Notes: generated by a model from the letters alone, not told the origin. Positions 25,877-33,925 are shown, numbered from the stretch's first letter. The stretch: DNA of 34,139 nucleotides from Pseudomonadota bacterium (GCA_963204795.1 CAUJHX010000188.1:1-34139), one strand, 5' to 3'. Translations and numbers: made by a program.

Positions 25877-26428
25877 CTACTCCGCCACCGTGGGCACGCA
25901 GAGACTCTTGCTGTAGTACCCGGTCGGATCGAAACAGCAGACCCGTCGCTTGCCGGAAGCGAGCATCTCGCAGGCGCCATCGATGCGCTGCTTACGGGTT
26001 TTCGCCTGTTTGGCAGACTCGATCCAGTGAATCCAGTCGATACGCGCCAGAGTCGTGGTGCGTTCCCACACCGATCTCGCCGCCGGACAGGCCGCCAGGG
26101 CTTTCTGGAGTCCACGCGGCACTCGAGGCTCAGGCTCCCGCTCGACCGGTGAGATCGCCATGGAAACGGTGTCCCCCACATTCACGCCAGCCGCTTCGCG
26201 CAGGGCCCTGTCGACCTTGAGCCAATGACCGAGCCGGCCGTCGGGCTCGAGAGTGGCCTGAAGTGCCTGGCCGTCGAGGGTGCCTCGCACCGTCGTCCGA
26301 CCGCGTCTCGGCAGCTTGTCACTCGCCCTTTTTGGCAGCACGAGAAACGACCACGCATCATCCTTGCCCGAATCTGCCGGTCGAAGCAGCTTTGTCCTGA
26401 ATCTCGATACCACCATCTTTCTGGCCAT
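25877..26428 (-). CDS. YdeI/OmdA-like protein (DUF1905 + OmdA)
   Basis: A 183-residue protein from ATG 26428. The first half (FRTKLLRPADSGKDDAWSFLVLPKRASDKLP, split here by reading FRTKLLRPADSG then DDAWSFLVLPKRASDKLP) is a DUF1905 domain. The second half (PRGLQKALAACPAARSVWERTT, then IDWIHWIESAKQAKTRKQRI) is the OmdA/YdeI domain. The family is linked in Bacteria to cationic peptide resistance and outer-membrane biology, but its chemistry is not established. The upstream gene ends 7 bases before, so the two form a minus-strand pair. Confidence 0.8.
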   Translation of the reverse strand: MARKMVVSRFRTKLLRPADSGKDDAWSFLVLPKRASDKLPRRGRTTVRGTLDGQALQATLEPDGRLGHWLKVDRALREAAGVNVGDTVSMAISPVEREPEPRVPRGLQKALAACPAARSVWERTTTLARIDWIHWIESAKQAKTRKQRIDGACEMLASGKRRVCCFDPTGYYSKSLCVPTVAE

Positions 26429-26435
26429 CGCGGCG

Positions 26436-26861
26436 TCAATGCCCCGGTATGGGGCTGATATCCGGGTGAAGATATTCCTGCCGCGCCTTGGCTGAAAAGA
26501 GGACATCGGCGGAGTAGTGCGTCAGCATGATGCGGCTGTCGAGCAGGCGCGGATTGCGGCTCATGAAGTCCGCCGCCGACTGGCAGCGGCTACACTCATG
26601 CATGAAGTGCGAGACGGCCATGATCCAGGCGCGCGTGATCGTCTCATGGTACTTGCCGTGGCCGACCCCGAGATGATCGAGATAGCCGAGCAGAGTGGCC
26701 TTCATGCGCTCGGCGGCCGAATCCACCGACGACTCGCACAGATAGATGTAGGCGAGGCGAACTTGGGCGGCGTGATCGAAGGCTTCGGGCGCAATCCCGT
26801 ACGCCTCGAGCGATCGCGCGAAAGCCAGATCCTCTGGCGAGGCTGTGTGTCCTTCCGTCAT
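26436..26861 (-). CDS. Conserved protein of unknown function
   Basis: A 141-residue protein from ATG 26861; longer in-frame starts exist but lack a family look. Visible features are RLAYIYLCESSVDSAAERM, KYHETITRAWIMAVSHFM, and RLLDSRIMLTHYSADVLFS. His and Tyr spaced along predicted helices give it a small helical-bundle look. I recall similar uncharacterised proteins in Proteobacteria but no function. It is directly upstream of the YdeI/OmdA gene. Confidence 0.72.
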   Translation of the reverse strand: MTEGHTASPEDLAFARSLEAYGIAPEAFDHAAQVRLAYIYLCESSVDSAAERMKATLLGYLDHLGVGHGKYHETITRAWIMAVSHFMHECSRCQSAADFMSRNPRLLDSRIMLTHYSADVLFSAKARQEYLHPDISPIPGH

Positions 26862-26958
26862 GGGGCTTCCTGCCGCATCTTCGCACGGCCCGCTGCATCG
26901 CATTGCCAGGTGCGCTATTCTCACAGCGGGATATTGCACCCACATTGAGACTGGTGTC

Positions 26959-27198
26959 ATGGCTAACCGAACCATGGAACGTATCCTCAGTGAAGCGCTC
27001 GAGTTACCCGAGGCCGAGCGGGCTGAACTGGCGCACGGGCTGGTGACGAGTCTGGATGGGCCATTCGATGCTTCCGCCAGTAGCGCTTGGGATGATGAAA
27101 TCCTGCGCCGCATGAAGGACTTGGAGGCTGGCACCGCCACAACTTTCAATCGGGACGAGTTCAGTCGCCGGATGCGCGAGCGCATGAGCAGGATCTGA
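26959..27198 (+). CDS. Antitoxin of the putative addiction module family (Unstab_antitox, TIGR02574-like)
   Basis: A 79-residue protein from ATG 26959. It matches the family pattern: EALELPEAERAELAHGLVTSLD, then WDDEILRRMKDLEAGT and a basic C terminus RDEFSRRMRERM. Such proteins neutralise a ParE/RelE toxin encoded next to them. Its stop overlaps the start codon of the truncated toxin (TGATG). Confidence 0.88.
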   Translation: MANRTMERILSEALELPEAERAELAHGLVTSLDGPFDASASSAWDDEILRRMKDLEAGTATTFNRDEFSRRMRERMSRI

Positions 27199-27365
27199 TG
27201 CGAACCGTCCGCGTCCATGACGCGGTCGCTGATGAGGCGATCGAGGCGGCCGCATGGTATGAGCGCGAACAGCCGGGCTTGAGTCGAGAGTTCGAGATGG
27301 CAATCAATGCGGCGCTCGAGCGATTTGTTAGCCTGAAGTTCCCGCCGTCCGGCAGCCCGCAGTAG
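27198..27365 (+). pseudogene. ParE/RelE-type toxin, truncated by IS1634-family element
   Basis: The frame from ATG 27198 encodes the start of a ParE-like toxin: MRTVRVHDAVADEAIEAAAW, then YERE and LSREFEMAINAALERF. After residue about 43 the sequence is the left terminal repeat of the IS element, giving a short false tail and a stop at 27363-27365. Intact relatives have 95-100 residues and end in RRPGYW. That half, with the active-site region, is gone. It overlaps the antitoxin stop by one base. Confidence 0.75.
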
Positions 27366-29311
27366 TCAGTAGATCGCTGTTTTCGTGAGACATTTGGCTG
27401 GGTCGAGCGGATTTCTTTGACTCAGTGTGTAGTCACTAAATAGTTGATTACGCGCGCGCATTACGCTATAAACAGGCCACGTCGACCCGTGGAGGCGCCG
27501 TGCACGTCGTCACCACACGGTGCCAGTACAAAGGCCGTGTATACGCGACGCATCTGCTGCGACGGAGCTTTCGCGAAGACGGCAAGGTCAAGAACGAGAC
27601 CCTCGGCAATCTCTCGCATCTGCCAGAGTCGTTGGTCGAAGTGATTCGCCGCAGCTTACGCGGCGAGGTCTTCGCCCCGGTCGGGGACAGCTTCCAGATC
27701 GAGCACTCCAATGCGCACGGCCATGTGCAGGCGGTACGCATCGCCATGCAGCGTCTTGGCTTTGACACCCTGATCGCCTCGCGCGCCAGCCCCGAGCGTG
27801 ATCGCGTGTGCGCGATGGTGGCGGCGCGCATTCTATCGCCGCATACCAAGCTCGCCACCACACGCTGGTGGCACACGACGACGTTGGCGCAGGAGTTTGG
27901 GGTCGAGCACGCCGATGAGGACGATCTGTATGCGGCGATGGATTGGTTGCTGCAGCGCCAGCCGTCGATCGAACGCAAGCTCGCTGCGCGGCATCTGCGC
28001 GAAGGGGGCCTGGCGCTGTACGACCTGAGCTCCAGTTACTTTGAAGGCCAGTGCCGTCCGTTGGCCAGGATCGGCCACAACCGCGATGGCAAGAAGAACA
28101 AGCTGCAGGTGAACTACGGCTTGCTCAGCGCGCGCGGCGGCTGCCCGGTGGCGGTCTCGGTGTATGCGGGCAACACCAACGATGCGAAGACGCTGATGCC
28201 GCAGATCGCCAAGCTGCGCGAGGACTTTGCCGTGCAGCAGCTCGTGCTCGTGGGCGATCGCGGCATGATCTCGCACAAGGCGATCGGGGCGCTGCAGGAG
28301 CTTCCGGGGCTGGCATGGATCACAGCGCTCAAGAGCGGGCAGATCCGCACGCTCATCGAGGGCGGCACGTTGCAGCTGGGGCTGTTCGATGAGCGGCATC
28401 TGTTCGAACTCGCCCATCCGGACTATCCCGGGGAGCGGCTCATTGCCTGTCGTAATCCGGAACTCGGTCGGCTGCGCGCACACAAGCGCCAGGCGTTACT
28501 GCAGGCCACCGCCGAAGAACTGCAGAAGGTGCGCGCGAGCGTGCACAGCGGTCGGCTCACGGGCGCGGCGAAGATCGGCGTGCGTGTCGGGCGCGTGGTC
28601 AACAAGTACAAGGTGCACAAGCACTTCGCACTCACGATCCAAGACCAGCAGTTTGATTTTCAGATCCTCGACGAGCAGGTTGCGGCGGAAGCGGCGCTCG
28701 ATGGCGTGTACGTCATTCGCACCAGCGTGCCGAAGCAGCAGATGTCCGCTGAGGATACGGTGCGCAACTACAAAGCGCTCTCGGACGTCGAGCGCGCCTT
28801 TCGCTCGATGAAGACGGTCGATCTGAAGGTTCGTCCGATCCATCACCACCTCGAGACGCGCGTGCGCGCGCATATCTTCCTGTGCATGCTCGCCTACTAC
28901 GTCGAGTGGCACATGCGCGAGGCATGGCGCGAATTACTGTTCGCCGATGAGGATCTCGAGGCCAAGACCCGGCGCGATCCGGTCGCCCCCGCACAACGCT
29001 CCGAGAAGGCGCTACAAAAAATCACCCGGCGCACGCTCGACAACGGCACCCCGGTGCACAGCTTCCAGACGCTGCTGCAGGAACTGTCCACCCTCGTGCG
29101 CAACACCTGCCGCATGCGTCAGGCCGAGAAGCACTCCCCGGTCTTCGCGCTCACGACGGCGCCCAACCCGACTCAGCGGCACGCCTTGCAACGGCTCGAA
29201 ACGATCCGGATGTAGACAGAAACTCCACAGCGGCAATCGGCAAAACTGCGCCTCTTATCCGGGCAGCAGCCGCGAAATATTGCCGGCGCGGTCGCGGAAC
29301 TTAAGGTTAGC
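27327..29311 (+). mobile_element. IS1634-family insertion sequence
   Basis: A 1985-bp element with imperfect 16-bp terminal inverted repeats: left from 27327 (GTTAGCCTGAAGTTCC) and right, on the minus strand from 29311 (GCTAACCTTAAGTTCC), matching at 13 of 16. One long transposase gene fills it. The size suits the family. Flanking bases (CGATTT and GGTCAT) do not form a target duplication. The ends are inferred and could be off by a few bases. Confidence 0.75.
27500..29215 (+). CDS. IS1634-family DDE transposase
   Basis: A 571-residue transposase. Features typical of the family are YDLSSSYFEGQ, followed by GHNRDGKKNKLQVNYGLL with the first Asp, VLVGDRGMISHKAI with the second catalytic Asp, and YKALSDVERAFRSMKT with the catalytic Glu near KVRPIHHHLETRVRAHIFLC. 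The gene appears complete, so the element may be active. The start at GTG 27500 follows a TGGAGG site. Confidence 0.92.
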   Translation: MHVVTTRCQYKGRVYATHLLRRSFREDGKVKNETLGNLSHLPESLVEVIRRSLRGEVFAPVGDSFQIEHSNAHGHVQAVRIAMQRLGFDTLIASRASPERDRVCAMVAARILSPHTKLATTRWWHTTTLAQEFGVEHADEDDLYAAMDWLLQRQPSIERKLAARHLREGGLALYDLSSSYFEGQCRPLARIGHNRDGKKNKLQVNYGLLSARGGCPVAVSVYAGNTNDAKTLMPQIAKLREDFAVQQLVLVGDRGMISHKAIGALQELPGLAWITALKSGQIRTLIEGGTLQLGLFDERHLFELAHPDYPGERLIACRNPELGRLRAHKRQALLQATAEELQKVRASVHSGRLTGAAKIGVRVGRVVNKYKVHKHFALTIQDQQFDFQILDEQVAAEAALDGVYVIRTSVPKQQMSAEDTVRNYKALSDVERAFRSMKTVDLKVRPIHHHLETRVRAHIFLCMLAYYVEWHMREAWRELLFADEDLEAKTRRDPVAPAQRSEKALQKITRRTLDNGTPVHSFQTLLQELSTLVRNTCRMRQAEKHSPVFALTTAPNPTQRHALQRLETIRM

Positions 29312-29316
29312 GGTCA
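29306..29316. repeat. 11-bp inverted repeat GTTAGCGGTCA, copy 1
   Basis: This copy spans the right end of the IS1634-family element and the stop codon of the second toxin. Its exact reverse complement is at 29884-29894, so the pair brackets the antitoxin/toxin operon. Confidence 0.5.
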
Positions 29317-29604
29317 TACTCGACCACGCCAATAGCCTGGCTTTTGGCGCCGATGCGAAACCGCAATGATGCGCAAGACATCTCCATCTACGCGATAAAT
29401 GAATGCAAACGGAAAACGGCGCATCGGGAACCTTCGGTGACGCCCATCGAGGGCTTCCCCAATGCTCGACGTGTCGCAGAGCAACTCGGCCAAACGCTGC
29501 GCTTCTGCAAGGAGTTCGGCACCAAGCCCCGCGCCGCGAAGTTCTCCGAGGGTCACTGCCGCTGCGAGCTCCTGCTCCGCTGCGGAGTGAAACTCGGACC
29601 TCAT
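29314..29604 (-). CDS. RelE/ParE-family toxin
   Basis: A 96-residue protein from ATG 29604. The family core is at the C terminus: RRFPMRRFPFAFIYRVDGD, VLRIIAVSHRRQKPGYW. Such toxins target the ribosome/mRNA or gyrase; which one cannot be told. The gene overlaps its antitoxin by 4 bases (ATGA). Its stop lies 3 bases from the IS1634 right end, so it escaped disruption. Confidence 0.9.
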   Translation of the reverse strand: MRSEFHSAAEQELAAAVTLGELRGAGLGAELLAEAQRLAELLCDTSSIGEALDGRHRRFPMRRFPFAFIYRVDGDVLRIIAVSHRRQKPGYWRGRV

Positions 29605-29834
29605 TTCTTAATTTGCTCTCGGAGGCGGGCAAAGACCTGTTCAGAAGGAGTGGTCTTGGCCGTGCCGGAATCTATTTCGTCAGAACGGCGGCGCACTTCG
29701 TCCAGCCATGCGGCCTCAACATCTGGGTACGCAGGGCCGTCGAGCTCTTCCCAAAGCACGCGCAGCAATGTCTCTTTCTCAGCCGTGCTGAGGGAACGCA
29801 CCTCGTCCTCAATTATGGCAAGCGGGCGGGCCAT
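29601..29834 (-). CDS. Antitoxin of the putative addiction module family (second copy)
   Basis: A 77-residue protein from ATG 29834. LSTAEKETLLRVLWEELDG, AAWLDEVRRRSDEIDSGTAK and the tail VFARLREQIKK fit the same Unstab_antitox family as the gene at 26959, but the two sequences are clearly different. It pairs with the downstream toxin at 29314. Confidence 0.85.
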   Translation of the reverse strand: MARPLAIIEDEVRSLSTAEKETLLRVLWEELDGPAYPDVEAAWLDEVRRRSDEIDSGTAKTTPSEQVFARLREQIKK

Positions 29835-29883
29835 GCCTTGGACGGTATCAGCGACGGCATGTGGAAGCAACACACCTAAATCG

Positions 29884-29894
29884 TGACCGCTAAC
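29884..29894. repeat. 11-bp inverted repeat, copy 2
   Basis: TGACCGCTAAC is the exact reverse complement of 29306-29316. A 6-bp stem-loop (CCCGGT-TCAGCG-ACCGGG, 29897-29914) lies next to it. Confidence 0.5.
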
Positions 29895-30035
29895 GTCCCG
29901 GTTCAGCGACCGGGCACTGACAATTGGATGCTGGCGCGTGCACCGCCAGCACCGTCTTGCGCAGTACCACACGACCTCGCTCATCCACCCCGTGTACCTG
30001 AAAACCCCAAAAAGCCTTCCCAGGTCGGGATGAAA
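29890..30035 (-). pseudogene. IS110-family transposase relic, N-terminal
   Basis: The minus strand reads FQVHGVDERGRVVLRK, the start of IS110 transposases after their GIDLGK motif. A decayed DLG is visible just before it in a different frame. The frame then runs into unrelated residues and a TAG at 29890-29892. The IS66 left end at 30036 removes the true start. Only about 30 genuine residues remain. Confidence 0.65.
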
Positions 30036-30097
30036 GTAAGCGTCCCACTGAGTACGGCGTAGCCGGCCGGTGATCGCGGTGGCTACGATGCGCGCCC

Positions 30098-30490
30098 ATG
30101 GACACGACGACAACGAGCGGGCTGGGACAGCCAGCAACGAACGGGGGCCGCACTCGCGGTGCGGTCAGCGAGACCGAGCAAGCGCAGTGGCTGGCGCGAT
30201 TTGCGGCCAGTGGCCAGAGCGTTCGGGCCTTTTGCGCCGAGCACGGCCTGGTGCCGACGACGCTGACGTGGTGGCGGCGTCGGCGTCGCGAGCGGGCGCG
30301 CGGTGAAGGTAACGAGGGCGCGTTGATCGAGGTGACGCCGGCGCGCGCGATCTCGACGCACGCGGTTGCAACGAAGTCATCGCTGTCGTCGACGGCGGCG
30401 GTCATTGTCTTGCCGCTGGGACGGCGGGTGGAGATTGCGGCGGGGAGCGATCCGGGGTGGGTGGCGGCGCTGCTGCGGGCGCTCGGGTAA
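30098..30490 (+). CDS. tnpA: IS66 accessory protein TnpA
   Basis: A 130-residue protein. WLARFAASGQSVRAFCAEHGLVPTTLTWW is the IS66 TnpA helix-turn-helix, and the end VIVLPLGRRVEIAAGSDPGWVAALLRALG is typical. It is the first gene of IS66 and followed 20 bases later by tnpB. Confidence 0.9.
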   Translation: MDTTTTSGLGQPATNGGRTRGAVSETEQAQWLARFAASGQSVRAFCAEHGLVPTTLTWWRRRRRERARGEGNEGALIEVTPARAISTHAVATKSSLSSTAAVIVLPLGRRVEIAAGSDPGWVAALLRALG

Positions 30491-30510
30491 TCGACGGTTC
30501 GACGGCGTCG

Positions 30511-30846
30511 ATGTTTGCGCTCAGTGCGACGACGCGTGTGTACCTGAGGAGCGGCGCGACCGATCTGCGGTTGTCGTTCGAGGGGCTGCACGCGCTGGTG
30601 GTCGGGGTGCTGCAGGCCGATGCACTGTCGGGTCATTTGTTCTGCTTCTGCAATCGGACGAAGAACCGCATCAAGGTGCTGTACTGGGACGGTTCGGGGC
30701 TGTGGGTGTGCGCGAAGCGGCTCGAGGGCGGGACGTTTGCGTGGCCCGCGGACGCGGCGGGCGCGACCGAGATCGACCAGGCACAGCTGCGATTGCTGCT
30801 CGAGGGTTTTGAGCTCAGGAGCCGACGCGGCTGGTATCGTCGCTGA
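30511..30846 (+). CDS. tnpB: IS66 accessory protein TnpB (Orf2)
   Basis: A 111-residue protein from ATG 30511. RVYLRSGATDLRLSFEGLHALV, NRIKVLYWDGSGLWV and CAKRLEGGTFAWP are hallmark IS66 Orf2 motifs. In-frame codons upstream were rejected because the family starts at M(F/I)xL. Confidence 0.95.
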   Translation: MFALSATTRVYLRSGATDLRLSFEGLHALVVGVLQADALSGHLFCFCNRTKNRIKVLYWDGSGLWVCAKRLEGGTFAWPADAAGATEIDQAQLRLLLEGFELRSRRGWYRR

Positions 30847-30915
30847 GCGCGCTGCGAAAATCTTTTGCGCGCGTGGCAACTTTTGCCCGTGCGCTACATC
30901 ATAGTGGCTGCCCGC

Positions 30916-32475
30916 ATGCAAGCCACTGCGCATCATCATCGTCCACTGAGAATCGCGCCTCGCGAACTGCCACAGGACGTCGGCGCGCTGCACGGACTGG
31001 TGCGCGAGCTCGAGTCCGCGTTGCACTTCGAGCAGCTGGCACGCGAGCGTGCGGAGTCGAAGCTGCGCGATCTGTTGCGACGGCTGTTCGGCCCCTCGAG
31101 CGAGAAGCTCGATCCCAATCAGTATCGGCTCGCACTCGAGCAGGTGGAAGCCGATCAGGCGCTCGCCGCCGAGGGGCCGCCACCCGTTCCCGCACCGCCC
31201 GCTGCCGTAACGACGCGTAAGCGCCCTGGCGGCGGTCGACGGCCGGCGCCGGATCACCTGCCGATCGAGCGCATCGAGATCGATCTGCCGCAGGAGCAGA
31301 AGGCGGGGCTCATCCGCATCCGCGAAGAGATCACCGAGGAGCTCGACTACGAGCCGAGCCGCTTCATCCGCCGTCACTTCGTGCGCCCCGTCTACGCGCA
31401 CCCCGGGAAAGCACACGCACCGGTGGTGGCGCCGCTGCCGGTGCGGGTGCTGCCGCAGGCGGCGGTCGGTCCGGGGTTGCTCGCCCACGTACTGGTGAGC
31501 AAGTACCTCGATCACCTGCCGCTGCACCGACAGGAGAAGATCGCCGCGCGGGTCGGCGTCGAGCTGCCGCGGCAGAAGCTCTGCCGCTGGGTGGAAGGAA
31601 CCGCGCACCTGTTACGCACGGTGCACGAGCAGCTCGCCACGCGCATCCTCGAGAGCGGCTACGTGCAGGTCGATGAAACCCCGATCCGCGTTCTCGACCC
31701 GGATCGCGGTGGGCACGCGGCGCAGGCGTACCTGTGGCCGTACCTGGCACCGACCGCGAAGGCGATCGTCTTCGACTTCAACCTCTCGCGCGGCCGCGAC
31801 AGCCCGGAGAAGTTCTTCCCCGACGGCTGGGGCGGGGTGCTGCAGAGCGACGGTTACGAGCTCTACGCGAGCTTCGCACGCCGTCGGCCGAGCATCGTGC
31901 ACGCTGGATGCATGGCGCATCTGCGGCGCCACCTCGTCGAGGCACTCGACGGCGGCGGCGAGCACGTGGCCGTGCTGCTCGCCGACATCGGCGCGCTCTA
32001 CGGTATCGAGAAGCAAGCCCGCGAACGTGCGCTCGACGCGGACGCTCGCGCGGCCCTGCGCGAGGCGCACGCCCAGCCGATCCTCGCGCGCCTCGAGCGG
32101 CGGTTCGAACAGGTGCGCTGCGCGGTGCTGCCGCAGAGCGCACTCGGCAAGGCGGCCGCTTACGCGCTCAACCACTGGCCGCCGCTCTGCCGCTACGCGC
32201 AGCCCGGCTTCGGCCACGTGCTGATCGACAACAACAGTATCGAGCGCAGCATCCGCCCGACCAAACTCGGTACGAAGAACTGGATCTTCATCGGACACCC
32301 GGACGCCGGCTGGCGATCCGCGGTGATCTACTCGGTCATCGGGACCTGTCAGCTGCTCGGCGTGAACCCGCAACGCTACCTCGCCTGGGTGCTGCCAAAG
32401 CTCGCCGCCGCGACCACCCGCACGGCTATCAACCTGCTACCTCACGACTTCGCCGCGCTTGCGGTGCCGCGCTGA
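30916..32475 (+). CDS. tnpC: IS66 transposase TnpC
   Basis: A 519-residue DDE transposase from ATG 30916; an in-frame start at 30865 would add 17 residues. The N-terminal coiled region (LRDLLRRLFGPSSEKLDP) is followed by the linker. The catalytic core has VQVDETPIRVLDP (first Asp), LQSDGYELYASF (second Asp) and DNNSIERSIRPTKLGTKNW (Glu). All three acidic residues are intact. The C-terminal tail INLLPHDFA is also usual. Confidence 0.95.
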   Translation: MQATAHHHRPLRIAPRELPQDVGALHGLVRELESALHFEQLARERAESKLRDLLRRLFGPSSEKLDPNQYRLALEQVEADQALAAEGPPPVPAPPAAVTTRKRPGGGRRPAPDHLPIERIEIDLPQEQKAGLIRIREEITEELDYEPSRFIRRHFVRPVYAHPGKAHAPVVAPLPVRVLPQAAVGPGLLAHVLVSKYLDHLPLHRQEKIAARVGVELPRQKLCRWVEGTAHLLRTVHEQLATRILESGYVQVDETPIRVLDPDRGGHAAQAYLWPYLAPTAKAIVFDFNLSRGRDSPEKFFPDGWGGVLQSDGYELYASFARRRPSIVHAGCMAHLRRHLVEALDGGGEHVAVLLADIGALYGIEKQARERALDADARAALREAHAQPILARLERRFEQVRCAVLPQSALGKAAAYALNHWPPLCRYAQPGFGHVLIDNNSIERSIRPTKLGTKNWIFIGHPDAGWRSAVIYSVIGTCQLLGVNPQRYLAWVLPKLAAATTRTAINLLPHDFAALAVPR

Positions 32476-32567
32476 CGCGCGCCGCGTCGCGTACTGCAGC
32501 ATCGTTCCAAATCCATCGACCTGCGGCCGACGTCACGACGTCAACCCGTGGACGCTGTGACGTTTAC

Positions 32568-32773
32568 GATCGCGCGTGAGCGTGCGCGAGGCGCAGTCAG
32601 ATCAGAAGAGCGTGGTTCCTCGATCGTTTACTGTCGATCTCCTCAAGCCGTGTACGGGAACGACTCCCGCACGCGCCTGATACATCGAGATCAACTCTTC
32701 TCAAAGCTGGAGACTATCGACTCGGACTACACACGCATCGCGCACACCAGCACCATCTCTTCGCCACCGCGAA
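32568..32773. other. 206-bp stretch with no recognised content
   Basis: Between the IS66 right end and the IS91 relic I find no gene, RNA or repeat with support. Short open frames are present on both strands but show no protein-like pattern. Confidence 0.5.
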
Positions 32774-32780
32774 GCGGTTT

Positions 32781-32841
32781 AGTTCAACGAAAAGCCGTTT
32801 ATCCGTTGTGCTCGTGCACGGCGGATAAACGGTGTTGAACT
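32781..32841. repeat. Compound inverted repeat at IS91 3' end (ori-like)
   Basis: A perfect 11-bp pair CCGTTTATCCG (32795-32805) and CGGATAAACGG (32822-32832) is nested in an outer perfect 8-bp pair AGTTCAAC (32781-32788) and GTTGAACT (32834-32841). It lies on the 3' side of the IS91 transposase, where rolling-circle elements of this family carry their origin end. Confidence 0.65.
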
Positions 32842-33096
32842 GAACCGCCGGTGATGCTGTTGAAGATTATGGAGAATGAATGGAACCGACTGCGAGGTGT
32901 CGGCGAGCGGCACGGCGGAGCGCGGTGTGAAGTGGCGGCGGTGCGACACATGATGGTGTTCGACCCATGAAAATGAGTTGCCACGGAGGATGGCACAGTG
33001 CCGGATCGGGCTCAATTGAGCGGTAATGACCGCAGTGGCTCGTGACCGGCGCGCGTTGCGGCGATCTGGAGAAGCGATTGGATGAGCGCGGTCGCT

Positions 33097-33822
33097 TCAT
33101 GATGAAGCCGGTGGGCCGGTGGCGCGCAGATCTGGCAGGCGCATGGGCCGCGGCAACTGCTGAACGATGATCAGACGGCCGTTCGGGCAGCACCGGCAGC
33201 GGCGGACATCGCGCCCTGCCAGACGGATCAGGAAGGTCTCGGCCGACTCGGCTTGGGCTGGTGCAGTTGACGGCACATGGAGCGCGGCGCGACACGCCGC
33301 GAGCTGCGTGGCCTTGCTGCGGTTGGCGGTGAGGCCGTAGTGACGAATGCGCTTGAAGCCTGCGGGTAGCACGTGCAACAGGAAGCGGCGCAGGAACTCC
33401 TGCGCTGGCAGCCGCATCACTCTTCTGGCATTGCCATGCGTACGATCGCGAAAGCGCAGGCGGACCTCGTCTGCGTTCACACTGAGCAGCCGATCGTTGC
33501 TGAGGGCGACCCGATGGGTGTAACGGGCCAGATACTCGAGCACTTGCTCGGGACCGGACAGCGGCGGCTTCAGATAGACGACCCATGGCATCTGACGCAG
33601 TTGCCGGAGCAGGAGGGTCCACGCGGTGGTGTCGGTGAGCGCCTCAGGCACCTGCAGCTCTGCGCGCTGGCGCAGCGCCGCCAAGGCATCGAGATACTTG
33701 CCGCGAAACACCCGCGAGAGCGCCTGCACCGGGAAGAGAAACCCGGACTTGGCGGGTTGCCAGAGGCCATCGCTTGCCAATGCTCCACCGCTGAGCAAGC
33801 CCTGCACATGCGGATGATGCAG
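33097..33822 (-). pseudogene. IS91-family transposase, C-terminal part
   Basis: The readable frame starts with HHPHVQGLLSGGAL at 33819, which is the HUH-motif region, and continues ASDGLWQPAKSGFLFPVQAL, VLEYLARYTHRVALSNDRLL and QEFLRRFLLHVLPAGFKRIRHYG, all typical of IS91 (Y2) transposases. The N-terminal zinc-finger half is missing. The second His of HUH is replaced by Gln (HVQ), so catalysis would also be impaired. The Cys-rich end RRCRCCPNGRL fits the family. Confidence 0.8.
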
Positions 33823-33925
33823 TTTAGTTCAACTATTACTTATACAGACATATCGTCGCATAACTGCCGACAGACCCACCTCACGCACCTTCCCCACCGC
33901 GCCCACTGCCGCGCGGCAGCAAGCA

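Larger units (their letters stand above)
30036..32567 (+). mobile_element. IS66-family insertion sequence
   Basis: A 2532-bp element with the family start GTAAGCGTCCCA at 30036. The right end, read on the minus strand from 32567, is GTAAACGTCACA (10 of 12 alike). It holds tnpA, tnpB and tnpC in the standard order. The expected 8-bp target duplication is absent: the flanks are GGATGAAA and GATCGCGC. Confidence 0.85.
32774..33833 (-). mobile_element. IS91-family relic
   Basis: The stretch holds the C-terminal part of an IS91-type transposase (33097-33822, minus strand), about 250 bp of 3' non-coding DNA, and an ori-like hairpin (32781-32841). A near-identical 15-bp direct repeat (GCGGTTTAGTTCAAC at 32774, GCAGTTTAGTTCAAC at 33819) marks both edges. 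The 5' half of the gene and its end are missing. Confidence 0.65.

Noticed and set aside
27370-27386. Alternative IS1634 left end with an imperfect match to 29237-29256
   Set aside because: It needs a gap and would leave coding-like remains outside; the 13-of-16 repeat at 27327 and 29311 fits the element length better.
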